A stretch of 64,000 nucleotides of DNA from Niallia circulans NBRC 13626 (GCF_001591585.1 NZ_BCVE01000007.1:62001-126000); one strand, 5' to 3'; shown: positions 18,862 to 28,196, counted from the first letter of the stretch. The notes: generated by a model not told the origin, from the sequence alone. Numbers and translations: made by a program.

Positions 18862-20361
18862 CTATTCCATTAACGCTTGTAGTCTATGCGAAGTTTCTTT
18901 CGTCGCTGCATAAACTTCTTTATAAATATTATATACTTGTTCGTATTTTTTCACATTTTCTGGAATAGGCTGAAATTCTTCTTTATATTGAACGAACTTT
19001 TCTACACACTCATTCATCGTTGCAAACCACCCTAATCCAACTGCAGCAACCATCGCCGCACCTAAACCTGGTCCTTGTTCCACTGTTAAATTAACAACTG
19101 GCGTATTAAAAATATCTGCTTGAATTTGTAGCCACTTGCTGTTTTTTGCTCCTCCGCCTACGGAAACAATGCGTGCAAACTGCTTATTCGCATTTTCCTC
19201 CATCAAAATCTTACTATCATTCAATGAAAAAGTAATACCTTCAACAACAGCGCGTGCAAAGTTATCTAGTGTATGCCTTGCATCCATGCCAATAAAACTG
19301 CCTCTTATTTGGCTATCTGTATAGGGTGTTCTTTCTCCCATTATATAAGGAGTAAACACTAATCCATCTGAACCGATTGGAATATTATCAATATTTCCAA
19401 GTAATTCATCATAACTTTTCTCTGCTGCAAACGTATTTTTAAACCAATTTAAACTATAACCAGCAGATAATGTTACCCCCATGGAATAAAAACTGTTTTT
19501 TATTGCATGATTGAAATAATGAACTTTCCCTGCATAATCTTCTTTACCATCTTGTTCATAGGAAAGAAATACACCTGATGTTCCGATACTAGCTAATCCC
19601 ATACCTTCTTTAACAATGCCTGCGCCAACTGCTGCACAGGCATTATCTGCTCCCCCAGAAAATACAGCAATATCATTTGTAAAGCCATACTTTTTTGCAA
19701 GCTCTTCTTTCATTATGCCTATTTTGTCAGAGGACTCAACAAGCTTAGGAAAAATACCTAAAGGAAGATCAAATAATTCAGCAATTGATTCACTCCACAT
19801 CTTTTCTTCTACATTCAGCATTAATGTTCCAGCAGCATCTGAATACTCCATTTGCTTATTACCGGTTAAATAAAATCCTAAAAAATCTTTAGGCAATAGA
19901 AAGTGCTTTGCTTGTTCCCATATAGTCGGTTCATTTTCTTTTACCCATAACAGCTTAGGCAAGGTAAATCCTTCTAGTGCTTTGTTCTTTGTGATGCTAA
20001 TAACTTCTTGTCCTGCCTTATCCATTATCTCCTGACATTGCTTACTTGTTCTTACATCATTCCATAAGATAGCATTTCTGAGGGGAGTTCCATTTGCATC
20101 TAATAAAACTAAGCTATGCATTTGTCCAGAAAAACTAATTCCTTCTGTTTTGGATGCTGCTTCTGGAAATGCTTCAATAATTTCTTTTAGCACAATGTCT
20201 AATGCTTCTATCCAAACATTTGGATTTTGCTCACTATACTTCGGCTGTGGAGTTAAAAGCTCATACTCAGAGCTCTTTGTGATAAGAACCTTCCCTTCTT
20301 TATCCACTAACAATCCCTTTAAGGAACTTGTTCCTAAATCAATCCCTATTACATATGACAT
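18862..20361 (-). CDS. xylB: Xylulokinase
   Basis: A 499-residue FGGY-family kinase that phosphorylates D-xylulose to xylulose 5-phosphate, feeding the pentose phosphate pathway. The N-terminal domain starts with YVIGIDLGTSSLKGLLVD and has SGQMHSLVLLD near 78 and ILWNDVRTSKQC near 100, all typical of XylB. The C-terminal domain has FSGGADNACAAVGAGI near 235 and SVGGGAKNSKWLQIQADI near 395. Family length is about 500. It lies 182 bp downstream of xylA on the same strand with a long inverted repeat between them, and it belongs to the XylR regulon by context. Confidence 0.96.
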   Translation of the reverse strand: MSYVIGIDLGTSSLKGLLVDKEGKVLITKSSEYELLTPQPKYSEQNPNVWIEALDIVLKEIIEAFPEAASKTEGISFSGQMHSLVLLDANGTPLRNAILWNDVRTSKQCQEIMDKAGQEVISITKNKALEGFTLPKLLWVKENEPTIWEQAKHFLLPKDFLGFYLTGNKQMEYSDAAGTLMLNVEEKMWSESIAELFDLPLGIFPKLVESSDKIGIMKEELAKKYGFTNDIAVFSGGADNACAAVGAGIVKEGMGLASIGTSGVFLSYEQDGKEDYAGKVHYFNHAIKNSFYSMGVTLSAGYSLNWFKNTFAAEKSYDELLGNIDNIPIGSDGLVFTPYIMGERTPYTDSQIRGSFIGMDARHTLDNFARAVVEGITFSLNDSKILMEENANKQFARIVSVGGGAKNSKWLQIQADIFNTPVVNLTVEQGPGLGAAMVAAVGLGWFATMNECVEKFVQYKEEFQPIPENVKKYEQVYNIYKEVYAATKETSHRLQALME

Positions 20362-20391
20362 TTATAAACGCTCCCTCCTGAAGACCAATGC

Positions 20392-20510
20392 AAAGGGATG
20401 TCTCATTCATAGAAATTTCGACCTTCACAAGTATTTCTAGTAGATTTTTTCAATGAGCTACTACTAATAAACTTGTGATGCCAACTCCTTCTATTTGAGA
20501 CACCCCTTTT
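20392..20510. repeat. Long imperfect inverted repeat between xylA and xylB
   Basis: AAAGGGATGTCTCA at the left and TGAGACACCCCTTT at the right end an approximately 120-bp element. Its arms also match internally (CACAAGT near 20430 with ACTTGTG near 20472; CTAGTAG with CTACTACTA near the centre). It would form one long hairpin in the xylAB mRNA. Both a MITE-like origin and a role in xylA mRNA stability are possible. Confidence 0.6.
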
Positions 20511-20543
20511 ATTGATGTTATTCTACTTGTTTTTCTATTTGTA

Positions 20544-21851
20544 TTATACTAAATAATCATTCAAACGAGATTTTAAGAATTCTAGATGATTTGGCTCATT
20601 TTCAATTTGATCATGCTGTAATGCATATTCAGTTAATGTTTTCAGATTTTCTTTTCCGTCTACAATAGATTTACCAATTCCAGTTGTATAGCTCTTATAT
20701 CTGCGTTCAATTTCTTTATCGAAGAAACCATCTTCTTTTAGTTTTGCAGCTGATTTAAGTCCGCGTGCAAATGTATCCATACCAGCAATATGTGCAAGCA
20801 CTAAATCTTCCATAGAGAATGAAGAACGGCGAACTTTCGCATCAAAGTTAATACCCCCTGGAGCAATTCCTCCATTTTCAAGTACTTGATACATTGCCAG
20901 AGTTGTATCATAGATATTAGTTGGGAACTCATCTGTATCCCATCCAAGCATTACATCTCCTTGGTTCGCATCTAAGGATCCAAGTGCATTGTAGCTTCTC
21001 GCAACGGCCATTTCATGTTCAAAAGTATGTCCTGCTAATGTAGCATGGTTTGCTTCTAGGTTTAGTTTAAAGTGTTTATCAAGATTGTATTTTTGCAAGA
21101 AGGCCATTGCCGTAGCAGCGTCAAAATCGTATTGGTGTTTGGATGGCTCCATTGGTTTTGGTTCAATTAAAAACTGAACTTCATGGTTTAATTCTTTGGC
21201 ATAATCAACTGCCATATGGAAGAAGCGAGCCATATTATCTTGTTCTAATTGTAAATCTGTGTTTAATAAAGACTCATATCCTTCACGTCCACCCCAGAAT
21301 ACATAGTTTTTGCCGCCAAGCTTCTTACTGATTTCTAAGCCTTTTTTCACCTGTGCTGCAGCATACGCAAAAACTTCTGCATTGGATGAAGAAGCAGCCC
21401 CGTGTACAAAGCGAGGGTTTGTAAACATATTAGCTGTATTCCACAGTAATTTAATCCCTGTTTGATCCATTTTTTCTTTAATTAAATCTGTGATTACATC
21501 TAAATTATCGAAGAACTCTTGAAGCGTATCGCCCTCTGGAGCAATATCCACATCATGAAAGCAGAAGAATTCAAAACCCATTTTTTCCATTAATTCAAAT
21601 CCAGCTTCTACACGATTTTTTGCTGTTTCCATTGGTGTTTCGCCAAACCAGTTACGAACATTTGTAGCAGCACCAAATGGATCAGAACCATCCTGCGTTA
21701 ATGTATGCCACCATGCCATACTGAAACGCAAATGTTCTTTCATCGTTTTTCCTAATACAACTTCTTCTGGATTATAATGACGGTATGCATAAATATTCTC
21801 TGTTTTTGGTCCTTCATATTTTACTTTTTTAATCATTGGAAAAAATTCCAT
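20544..21851 (-). CDS. xylA: Xylose isomerase
   Basis: A 435-residue class II xylose isomerase that converts D-xylose to D-xylulose with two divalent metals. Catalytic and metal-binding stretches are visible: the catalytic histidine in [13 protein letters not shown] near 100, [14 protein letters not shown] near 190, [17 protein letters not shown] near 235 with the metal-ligand glutamate, [18 protein letters not shown] near 270, and GWDTDEFP near 305 with metal-ligand aspartates. GGAGG lies 8 nt before the ATG at 21851. It is transcribed away from xylR with operator palindromes and a cre-like site between them, the standard Bacillus xylose arrangement. Confidence 0.97.
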   Translation of the reverse strand: MEFFPMIKKVKYEGPKTENIYAYRHYNPEEVVLGKTMKEHLRFSMAWWHTLTQDGSDPFGAATNVRNWFGETPMETAKNRVEAGFELMEKMGFEFFCFHDVDIAPEGDTLQEFFDNLDVITDLIKEKMDQTGIKLLWNTANMFTNPRFVHGAASSSNAEVFAYAAAQVKKGLEISKKLGGKNYVFWGGREGYESLLNTDLQLEQDNMARFFHMAVDYAKELNHEVQFLIEPKPMEPSKHQYDFDAATAMAFLQKYNLDKHFKLNLEANHATLAGHTFEHEMAVARSYNALGSLDANQGDVMLGWDTDEFPTNIYDTTLAMYQVLENGGIAPGGINFDAKVRRSSFSMEDLVLAHIAGMDTFARGLKSAAKLKEDGFFDKEIERRYKSYTTGIGKSIVDGKENLKTLTEYALQHDQIENEPNHLEFLKSRLNDYLV

Positions 21852-21952
21852 TCTAATTCCCTCCTATTTGTTATAAAAATCATGATCATCTTTAACTTAC
21901 TTTTTCTTTTCTCAACTATTTTCTACAAATCTATTTAATTTACTTTCTATTT

Positions 21953-21971
21953 GTTAGTTCAATATACTAAC
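21953..21971. promoter_or_regulatory. Candidate XylR operator at the xylA start site
   Basis: The palindrome GTTAGTTCAATATACTAAC sits just downstream of the xylA -10 box, where repressor binding would block transcription. The outer TTAGTT/ACTAA matches the ends of known Bacillus xyl operators. Confidence 0.6.
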
Positions 21972-21978
21972 TGAATTC

Positions 21979-22007
21979 ATCATAAATCTAACTTCGTTTT
22001 TTGTCAA
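21979..22007 (-). promoter_or_regulatory. xylA promoter
   Basis: A consensus -35 TTGACA (22007-22002), a 17-nt spacer and TATGAT (21984-21979) form a strong sigma-A promoter for xylAB. The cre-like core overlaps the -35 box. Confidence 0.85.
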
Positions 22008-22016
22008 GCGCTTACA
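22001..22016. promoter_or_regulatory. cre-like site in the xylA promoter
   Basis: TGTAAGCGCTTGACA on the minus strand has the AAGCGCTT core of CcpA sites, but one extra base in the right half compared with the consensus. It overlaps the xylA -35 box, which suits catabolite repression of xylose genes. Confidence 0.5.
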
Positions 22017-22020
22017 ATAT

Positions 22021-22048
22021 CAAATTTGTTAATTTATTAACAAATTTG
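22021..22048. promoter_or_regulatory. XylR operator (perfect palindrome)
   Basis: A 28-bp inverted repeat with 12-bp arms (CAAATTTGTTAA and TTAACAAATTTG) around TTTA lies between xylR and xylA. The inner TTTGTT/AACAAA matches the known Bacillus xylO core. It lies about 14 bp upstream of the xylA -35 and overlaps the likely xylR -35 region, so it could control both directions. Confidence 0.75.
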
Positions 22049-22126
22049 ATAGAAGAATTATAATTAGTATGGTAACCTAACAATACATACATCGTTACTA
22101 GGTGATAAACTGTTTGGAGGAAAATA

Positions 22127-23287
22127 ATGGTCACAGACAAATATGTAATTAGAGAACAAAATGCTTCTCTTGTTATGGAGCAAATTGTTCAGCATGCCCC
22201 TATCTCTCGGGCAACCCTTTCGGCTAATATTGGGTTAAATAAAGCAACTGTTTCTGATATAACAAAGAAGTTACTTGAAGAGAAACTAATAGAAGAAATC
22301 GGAATTGGCGAAAGTAGTCACTCTGGGGGAAGAAAGCCAATTCTTTTACAACTAAATAAGAAAGCTGGTCTTTCGATTGCCATAGAGCTTGGCTATGACT
22401 TTATTTCTACAATGGTTACTTATTTAGATGGAGAGGTGGTTTTTTATAATAAAGAAAGGGGTACGTTTATTAAGAAAGAAAATGTTCTTTCCCATATTTC
22501 TGATATTATTGAAAAATATGAAAAAATAAGTAATCTGACAACCTATGGTATCGTTGGGATTGGGATTGCTATACATGGTATTGTTAATAAAAATAATATT
22601 TTATTTACTCCTTATTATGATTTAGAGAAAATAGAACTTTATGAAGAGTTAACGAAACTGTATCAGTATCCTATTCATATTGAAAACGAAGCTAATTTAA
22701 CTGCCATTGGAGAGTCTACTTTTTCAACAGAATTTAATAACTTAATTAGTTTAAGTATCCATAGTGGTATTGGTGCTGGAATTATTATTGATGGGCAATT
22801 GTTTACAGGTTTAGACGGAAGAGCTGGTGAAGTTGGTCATTCTATTCTTTATCCAGATGGCAGAACTTGCCCTTGTGGAAATAAAGGCTGCTTAGAGCAA
22901 TATTGTTCCGATAAGGTTCTTCTTGAGCAGTTTAAAGAGTTAAAACAATTATCCGATGTTACGCCAGATTTATTAGCTGAGCATTACTATGCTAATGATT
23001 TAGCAGTACAAGAACTGATTCAGCAACATTGCTATAATCTTTCAAAAGGGTTAAATAATATAATGACTTCTTTTGCTCCAAAGATTATATACATGAATAG
23101 TTCTGTCATTCGAAGAGTCCCTGATATACTTTCATTCATTCGTGATAACCTAGAAAGTTCTTTTAATAAAGATATTGTCATTGAAAATTCACGTCTTGGT
23201 TCTAAGGCATCTTTATTCGGCGCTACCGCTTTAAACATTCGTAATTTCTTAAATATTTCCCATTTAAAAATTATCAATGTTGAGTAA
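22127..23287 (+). CDS. xylR: Xylose repressor XylR (ROK family), copy 1
   Basis: A 386-residue ROK-family repressor. An N-terminal winged HTH (ISRATLSANIGLNKATVSDI near 25) is fused to a ROK sugar-binding domain. This carries GIGIAIHGIVNKNN near 145, HIENEANLTAIGE near 185 and the zinc motif CPCGNKGCLEQYC near 245. It should bind the palindromes between it and xylA and release them with xylose. It starts at ATG 22127 after GGAGG and is divergent from xylA. It is clearly different from the second XylR-like protein at 52105; I infer this copy is the local xylAB regulator from its position. Confidence 0.9.
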   Translation: MVTDKYVIREQNASLVMEQIVQHAPISRATLSANIGLNKATVSDITKKLLEEKLIEEIGIGESSHSGGRKPILLQLNKKAGLSIAIELGYDFISTMVTYLDGEVVFYNKERGTFIKKENVLSHISDIIEKYEKISNLTTYGIVGIGIAIHGIVNKNNILFTPYYDLEKIELYEELTKLYQYPIHIENEANLTAIGESTFSTEFNNLISLSIHSGIGAGIIIDGQLFTGLDGRAGEVGHSILYPDGRTCPCGNKGCLEQYCSDKVLLEQFKELKQLSDVTPDLLAEHYYANDLAVQELIQQHCYNLSKGLNNIMTSFAPKIIYMNSSVIRRVPDILSFIRDNLESSFNKDIVIENSRLGSKASLFGATALNIRNFLNISHLKIINVE

Positions 23288-23313
23288 CACGGCTTTTTTG
23301 CTTAAGTTAAAGG

Positions 23314-23368
23314 ATGATACAATCCTTTGCTCCTTTCAACAAATTGGAGTGGATTGTATCATTTCTTT
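23314..23368 (+). terminator. Terminator after xylR
   Basis: ATGATACAATCC pairs with GGATTGTATCAT across an approximately 25-nt loop that contains a smaller hairpin; TTCTTTTTG follows. It lies just after the xylR stop codon. Confidence 0.75.
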
Positions 23369-23564
23369 TTGTTTCTACCTATATCCTTCCCAAAATACCA
23401 TTATTTTTTATATTTTTTTGAAACTTTTTTCCCAGCTATTTCGTTAATATCATGATGGATTTATAGGGTGCTATAATCGTTTTATATAATGCATAACTAT
23501 CATTACAAGAAATAGAGCGAATATGCTATACTTGCTATACAAAATATGAAAAAGGTGAAAAATT

Positions 23565-24677
23565 TTGACAAAAAAGAAGTTTCATTATTGGTTATTACAA
23601 GTTCTTATCATTGTTGCGATTGTTTATCTATGCACAAAAATTTCATTTTTATTTAAACCAGTGGCAGTGTTATTTTCAACTCTTTTTGTTCCCATTATCA
23701 TTACTGGTTTCTTATACTTTTTACTTAATCCAATCGTTAAGTTTTTGCAAAAAAATAAAATTCCAAAGACACTTGCCATTATTATTCTATATGTTGGTGT
23801 TATCGGAATTTTGATTTTGGTTATTGGCAGTATCGTACCTATGATCAGCAAAGAATTTAGTGAGTTATTTAAAAATATACCTAAATATGCTGATGAAGCA
23901 GTGCAATATTTCCAATACTTAAATGATACAAAACAGTACAAATGGATTATGAATCAAGAATATGTAAAAATTGAAGATATAACAGAAAACCTAAAGGCCT
24001 ATGCTCAAACAATTCCAAGCAATATAACAAATGGAATCGGTAAAATCATTAGTACTATGACTAATATCACCATTACAATTGTTACAGTTCCATTTTTACT
24101 TTTCTATTGTTTAAAAGATGGCAGCAAATTTCCGGAGGCACTCTCTAAATTTTTCCCTGCGTCTTATCGTAAAGAAGGATTACATATTATCAAAGATACA
24201 AGCGAAACAATTGCTGCCTACATACAAGGACAAGTTATTGTAGCTCTATTTGTAGGAACCTTGGCTTTGATTGGTTATTTAATAATCGGTCTTGATTATG
24301 CGCTTGTAATGGCTTTACTTGTGGCTGTAACAAACATGATTCCATATGTTGGACCATTAATCGGTGGTGCGCCTGCTGTTATTATCGCTATTTTCACATC
24401 ACCAACACAAGCCTTACTAGTTATTATCGTCATTACCATTGCTCAACAGATTGAAGGAAATATTCTATCTCCTTTAATTCTTGGAAAAAGATTGGATACA
24501 CATCCAGCAACCATTATTATTCTGTTATTAGTAGCCGGAAATTTAGCAGGTATTTTAGGAATGATTCTTGCAGTACCAACTTACGCTGCTGTTAAAACGA
24601 TTGTAATCAATATTAACCGTCTGCTCAAAGCAAGGAAGGCAGCGATCTTGAATACTAAGATACCTCCACTAGAATAA
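23565..24677 (+). CDS. AI-2E family (YtvI/PerM-like) membrane transporter
   Basis: A 370-residue polytopic membrane protein of the AI-2E transporter superfamily, which includes Na+/H+ or small-molecule exporters and sporulation proteins. About eight hydrophobic helices are visible. The family motifs are TNMIPYVGPLIGGAPAVIIA near 260 and ILGKRLDTHPATIIILL near 305. The start is TTG at 23565 with AAAGGTGA upstream. Transported substrate unknown. It is monocistronic, convergent with the M42 peptidase gene, and shares a bidirectional terminator with it. A second family member, ytvI, occurs at 49460. Confidence 0.85.
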   Translation: MTKKKFHYWLLQVLIIVAIVYLCTKISFLFKPVAVLFSTLFVPIIITGFLYFLLNPIVKFLQKNKIPKTLAIIILYVGVIGILILVIGSIVPMISKEFSELFKNIPKYADEAVQYFQYLNDTKQYKWIMNQEYVKIEDITENLKAYAQTIPSNITNGIGKIISTMTNITITIVTVPFLLFYCLKDGSKFPEALSKFFPASYRKEGLHIIKDTSETIAAYIQGQVIVALFVGTLALIGYLIIGLDYALVMALLVAVTNMIPYVGPLIGGAPAVIIAIFTSPTQALLVIIVITIAQQIEGNILSPLILGKRLDTHPATIIILLLVAGNLAGILGMILAVPTYAAVKTIVININRLLKARKAAILNTKIPPLE

Positions 24678-24730
24678 AAATCATGTGGTTATTAGGATAA
24701 GATATATGACTTGTTGATAAAGCTTCTTAA

Positions 24731-24768
24731 AAAAGGGAATTTGATTAAAAAATCAAATTCCCTTTTAA
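24731..24768. terminator. Bidirectional terminator between the AI-2E gene and the M42 peptidase
   Basis: AAAAGGGAATTTGATT and AATCAAATTCCCTTTT form a perfect stem with A-rich and T-rich flanks on both sides, serving two convergent genes. Confidence 0.9.
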
Positions 24769-25854
24769 TTATGCAAATGTTAATGAATTTACTGTTTCAC
24801 GATCTAATTTTTTAATTACCTCAACGATTAACTTAACAGCATTTTCATAATCATCACGGTGCAGCATTGCAGCGTGTGAATGAATATAGCGAGTTGCAAT
24901 CGTGATAGATAAAGCCGGCACTCCCTTATGCGTTAAATGAATGGAGCCTGAGTCTGTTCCACCTGCTGGCACACTGTCAAATTGATAAGGAATATTTAAC
25001 TCATCAGCAGTATCTGTAACTAAGTCACGTAGTCCTTTATGAGACACCATGGAAGCATCATATAAAATAATCTGAGGACCTTTGCCCATTTTACTTAATG
25101 CTTCTTTTTCTGTTACTCCTGGTGTATCACCAGCAATACCAACATCTACGCCAAAACCAATGTCCGGCTCAATAAAGTTTGCAGCTGTTTTCGCTCCACG
25201 AAGGCCAACCTCTTCCTGAACTGTGCCCACACCATAGACTATATTAGGGTGATTGCTGTCTTTTAAATTCTTTAATACATCTATCGCAATAGCACAGCCA
25301 ATACGATTATCCCATGCTTTTGCAAGCAGCATTTTTTCATTATTCATAACCGTAAACTCAAAATATGGAACGACCATATCGCCCGGTTTTACGCCCCACT
25401 CCATTGCTTCCTCTTTAGAAGATGCGCCAATATCAATAAAGATATCTTTTAGGTCGATTGGTTTCTTTCTTGCTTCTGGACTTATTACATGAGGTGGTTT
25501 TGATCCTGTAATACCAGTGATCTCTCCTTTGCTTGTCACAATTGTTACTCGTTGGGCTAACATTACTTGTGACCACCAGCCGCCTACTGTTTGAAAATAG
25601 AGAAAACCTTTATCATCAATACGGGTTATCATAAAACCAATTTCATCAAGATGACCTGCAACCATTATTTTCGGTCCATTTGCTTGGCCAACTTTCTTAG
25701 CAATTAAGCTTCCTAAATTATCTGTTGTTACCTCGTCTGCATATTCTGCTATGTACTTTTTCATGACCTCTCTGGGTTCTTTTTCATTTCCTGGAATCCC
25801 TTTTGCATCAGTAAGGTCTTTAAGCATTGTTAATGTTTCATCTAATTTCGCCAT
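24769..25854 (-). CDS. ysdC: M42 family glutamyl-type aminopeptidase/endoglucanase-like (YsdC)
   Basis: A 361-residue metallo-aminopeptidase of family M42, a cytosolic enzyme that forms a large shell and trims peptides. Metal ligands and catalytic residues are recognisable in [12 protein letters not shown] near 68, [13 protein letters not shown] near 180, [14 protein letters not shown] near 215, [10 protein letters not shown] near 237, and [19 protein letters not shown] near 320. Some relatives are annotated as endoglucanases, but the peptidase function is better supported. It lies between the AI-2E gene and ysdB; ysdC and ysdB are also neighbours in B. subtilis. Confidence 0.9.
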   Translation of the reverse strand: MAKLDETLTMLKDLTDAKGIPGNEKEPREVMKKYIAEYADEVTTDNLGSLIAKKVGQANGPKIMVAGHLDEIGFMITRIDDKGFLYFQTVGGWWSQVMLAQRVTIVTSKGEITGITGSKPPHVISPEARKKPIDLKDIFIDIGASSKEEAMEWGVKPGDMVVPYFEFTVMNNEKMLLAKAWDNRIGCAIAIDVLKNLKDSNHPNIVYGVGTVQEEVGLRGAKTAANFIEPDIGFGVDVGIAGDTPGVTEKEALSKMGKGPQIILYDASMVSHKGLRDLVTDTADELNIPYQFDSVPAGGTDSGSIHLTHKGVPALSITIATRYIHSHAAMLHRDDYENAVKLIVEVIKKLDRETVNSLTFA

Positions 25855-26064
25855 TATTTCGACTCCCTCAATATAATATATTCTTCATCATTATACTAGA
25901 AAATAATTATAGTACAAAGTATAAGATACTTCTTAAGTATAGCTTTATTCAAAAGAGGTTACTCCTTCGTCTTACGGGTATAGAAAAGAACACTTGCTTA
26001 TATTATGTATCAATTCTTTGTTTCTATTTATTTTTATTTCTTTTTTAAAATATTTTTCTAAAAA

Positions 26065-26090
26065 TGAAACCTTTTATGTTCTCTTTCGTA
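26065..26090 (+). promoter_or_regulatory. Sigma-W promoter of ysdB
   Basis: TGAAAC (26065-26070), a 16-nt spacer and CGTA (26087-26090) match the sigma-W consensus exactly. The start site would be near 26097, about 40 nt before the ysdB ATG. ysdB is a member of the sigma-W regulon in B. subtilis, so motif and gene agree. Confidence 0.85.
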
Positions 26091-26135
26091 TTCTATTAGT
26101 TAATCCTGAAAATTTAAGTTACTGGAGGCTCTTTT

Positions 26136-26489
26136 ATGAAATGGCTTTTGTTAATCGTTCTTCTCTCATTTCTTATTTATGGGTTATTTCGACTCACTTC
26201 TTTCTTAACGAATCCGCAGCGAAGATTAACATTCGCGCAAAAGCGTGGAACATTTTATTTGTTTGATAAAAAAGATAATATAAGAATGAATCTCTTACTA
26301 ACATATAAAGGTCATTTGCTTGAGGGGGAAAAATACGCTGCTGCTGAAGAAGTGGATCACATTTTACTCTTTCCTACAAATCCTTATAATACAAAGTTGT
26401 CCACTCAAGATAAAGCCGATATAGAACAGTCACTATTGTCTATCTATCCAAAGGCAAAAATCGAATGGACACGGTTTAAAAAGTCGTAA
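26136..26489 (+). CDS. ysdB: Sigma-W pathway protein YsdB
   Basis: A 117-residue small protein with one N-terminal membrane helix (about 3-20) and a soluble C-terminal domain. The stretch RLTFAQKRGTFYLFDKKDN followed by LLTYKGHLLEGEKY matches YsdB of B. subtilis, which belongs to the sigma-W cell-envelope stress response; its biochemical role is unknown. GGAGG precedes the ATG. A consensus sigma-W promoter lies about 45 bp upstream. It has a short hairpin (26493-26512) and then repeat copy C after its stop. Confidence 0.88.
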   Translation: MKWLLLIVLLSFLIYGLFRLTSFLTNPQRRLTFAQKRGTFYLFDKKDNIRMNLLLTYKGHLLEGEKYAAAEEVDHILLFPTNPYNTKLSTQDKADIEQSLLSIYPKAKIEWTRFKKS

Positions 26490-26492
26490 ATA

Positions 26493-26590
26493 ACGGAAGC
26501 TCGAACTTCCGTAATCAACCAAATAAACCCCTGAACCATTATACATGCATACAAGAAAGCTTCGTATAATGGTTCAGGGGTTATATTCAT
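26493..26590. repeat. 3' hairpins of ysdB including dispersed repeat copy C
   Basis: A small hairpin, ACGGAAGCTCGAACTTCCGT, is followed by the larger palindrome with arms AAACCCCTGAACCATTATAC (from 26525) and GTATAATGGTTCAGGGGTT (to about 26582). The arm sequence and the following TTATATTCATTTAA match the core of the dispersed repeat. It separates the convergent genes ysdB and the TVP38 gene and can terminate both. Confidence 0.65.
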
Positions 26591-26619
26591 TTAAGAAAGA
26601 AGGTCTTAAATTCTCCTTT

Positions 26620-27195
26620 TTATTCATGGGCCTCTTTAAAAAATTCTCTCCATTTTATTACCGTAATTTTTTCCCGTAAGATATAAACAAGTATCGCTAA
26701 CGCAAACAAAATGATCACAACCATTGTCAACGAGAATTGACTGATAAATTGGCCAAAAATAGTATAGAAAAATGCTAAAGGAATATTGCTTATAAAAGAA
26801 GTTTTACTATATTCCTTTAAACTTTTTCTTTTTTCCAACAAGCAGAAATTTAATAAATGATAATGAAACACAGGGATCAATCTTAAAACGGAGATTTGTC
26901 CGAGTGTTAAATTACGATATTCACCAAACCATCTTTTTTTTAGATGAGATAGTTTGTTATGAGTTTTTGGCAAGCGGTGAATGACCGCATAGAATAAGAG
27001 ACAATTAATGGTTAAGCCGATAATAGAATAGATGGTACCAAGCGTCACTCCAAATAAAACTCCTCCCGCAATACAGACTAGAATAGGAGGAATAAACAAA
27101 AATTGCCGAAGTGTATGGAATAAAATAAAAATAATCGGTGCTAATATCCCACTAACTTCTACCATTACAAATAGGACTGATAACTGCTCTTCCAT
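26620..27195 (-). CDS. TVP38/TMEM64 family membrane protein (VTT domain)
   Basis: A 191-residue integral membrane protein of the TVP38/TMEM64 (DedA-related) family, some members of which act in lipid scrambling or envelope homeostasis. The VTT core is visible: FIPPILVCIAGGVLFGVTLG near 35, followed by VLRLIPVFHYHLLNF near 110. It has about five hydrophobic segments and a basic amphipathic C-terminus. The specific function here is unknown. It lies downstream of the YsdA-like gene on the same strand, with 68 bp between them. Confidence 0.82.
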   Translation of the reverse strand: MEEQLSVLFVMVEVSGILAPIIFILFHTLRQFLFIPPILVCIAGGVLFGVTLGTIYSIIGLTINCLLFYAVIHRLPKTHNKLSHLKKRWFGEYRNLTLGQISVLRLIPVFHYHLLNFCLLEKRKSLKEYSKTSFISNIPLAFFYTIFGQFISQFSLTMVVIILFALAILVYILREKITVIKWREFFKEAHE

Positions 27196-27263
27196 CTTAT
27201 CACCTTCTGCTCTAAAGAATCATGTTGTTATTACAGTGTATAAGAAAAGAGATGAGAATATGC

Positions 27264-27530
27264 CTAAACATTTAGTACATAAAGTACAATCCCAGCTTCT
27301 AGTAATGTCAAGAGAGGTAAACCATATTTGAAAGAAACATGCTTTGTTTTATGACGAAACTTTTTCATTCCAATAAATAAACCCAGCGCTCCAAATAGAA
27401 TAGCAGTAATCCACAATGTTTTTTCACTTATCCGATACTGATGCTTAATTGCTCTTTTTTTATCTATCCCCATTAGAGAGTAAGCGAATATATTCACGAC
27501 TGCCAAATAGATTAATACATATGTAATCAC
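27264..27530 (-). CDS. ysdA: DUF1294 membrane protein YsdA
   Basis: An 88-residue membrane protein with three hydrophobic segments and the DUF1294 hallmark MGIDKKRAIKHQYRISEKTLW, followed by GMKKFRHKTKH. Its position immediately downstream of rplT matches ysdA in B. subtilis. The biochemical function is not known. A terminator lies between rplT and this gene, so it probably relies on readthrough or its own promoter. Confidence 0.85.
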   Translation of the reverse strand: MITYVLIYLAVVNIFAYSLMGIDKKRAIKHQYRISEKTLWITAILFGALGLFIGMKKFRHKTKHVSFKYGLPLLTLLEAGIVLYVLNV

Positions 27531-27561
27531 ATGTTCTCCCCTTTCGCAAAAAAGTATAGAA

Positions 27562-27592
27562 AAAAAGAAGGTATAAGGTACCTTCTTTTTAA
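27562..27592 (-). terminator. Terminator after rplT
   Basis: In the operon direction AAGAAGGTA and TACCTTCTTTTTTT form a short GC-containing stem with a T-run directly after the rplT stop. Confidence 0.85.
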
Positions 27593-27597
27593 AAAAC

Positions 27598-27954
27598 TTA
27601 TTTTAAGTTTTGTTTTGCAACTGTTGCTAATTCAGCAAATGCTTTTTCATCACTTACAGCAAGTTCAGCAAGCATTTTGCGGTTTACTTCGATACCAGCT
27701 AATTTTAATCCGTGCATTAAACGGCTATAAGAAAGACCGTTAATACGAGCAGCTGCATTGATACGAGTAATCCATAATTTACGGAAATCACGTTTCTTTT
27801 GACGACGATCTCTGTATGCATACATTAATGATTTCATTACTTGTTGGTTTGCAACTTTGTATAATGTATGTTTTGAACCATAATAACCTTTAGCTAATTT
27901 AAGAACTTTTTTACGACGTTTGCGTGTAACTGTACCGCCTTTAACACGTGGCAT
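27598..27954 (-). CDS. rplT: 50S ribosomal protein L20
   Basis: A 118-residue L20, a primary 23S-rRNA binding protein needed early in 50S assembly. It has the basic N-terminal extension with [21 protein letters not shown] and the globular domain [19 protein letters not shown]. It is the last gene of infC-rpmI-rplT. In Bacillus L20 also represses the operon by binding the leader RNA upstream of infC, for which candidate sequence is present here (about 28735-29014). Confidence 0.98.
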   Translation of the reverse strand: MPRVKGGTVTRKRRKKVLKLAKGYYGSKHTLYKVANQQVMKSLMYAYRDRRQKKRDFRKLWITRINAAARINGLSYSRLMHGLKLAGIEVNRKMLAELAVSDEKAFAELATVAKQNLK

Positions 27955-27980
27955 ATTATTTCCCTCCTATATTGAAAAAA

Positions 27981-28181
27981 TTACTTAATGTTGTCTAATA
28001 AATGACGAATGCGTTTGAAATCGCCTTTGGATACTAATCCAGCTTTGCGAAGTTTACGTTTTTGCTTAGTAGATTTGTTAGCAAATAAGTGACTAGTATA
28101 AGCTTTTGAGCGTTTTAATTTACCAGAGCCTGTCTTTTTGAAACGTTTAGCAGCTCCGCGGTGAGTTTTCATTTTTGGCAT
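27981..28181 (-). CDS. rpmI: 50S ribosomal protein L35
   Basis: A 66-residue L35 with the conserved [20 protein letters not shown] start and the [10 protein letters not shown] end. It is highly basic as expected. It lies 15 nt after infC and 26 nt before rplT in the canonical three-gene operon. Confidence 0.98.
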   Translation of the reverse strand: MPKMKTHRGAAKRFKKTGSGKLKRSKAYTSHLFANKSTKQKRKLRKAGLVSKGDFKRIRHLLDNIK

Positions 28182-28196
28182 TTGGTATTCCTCCTC

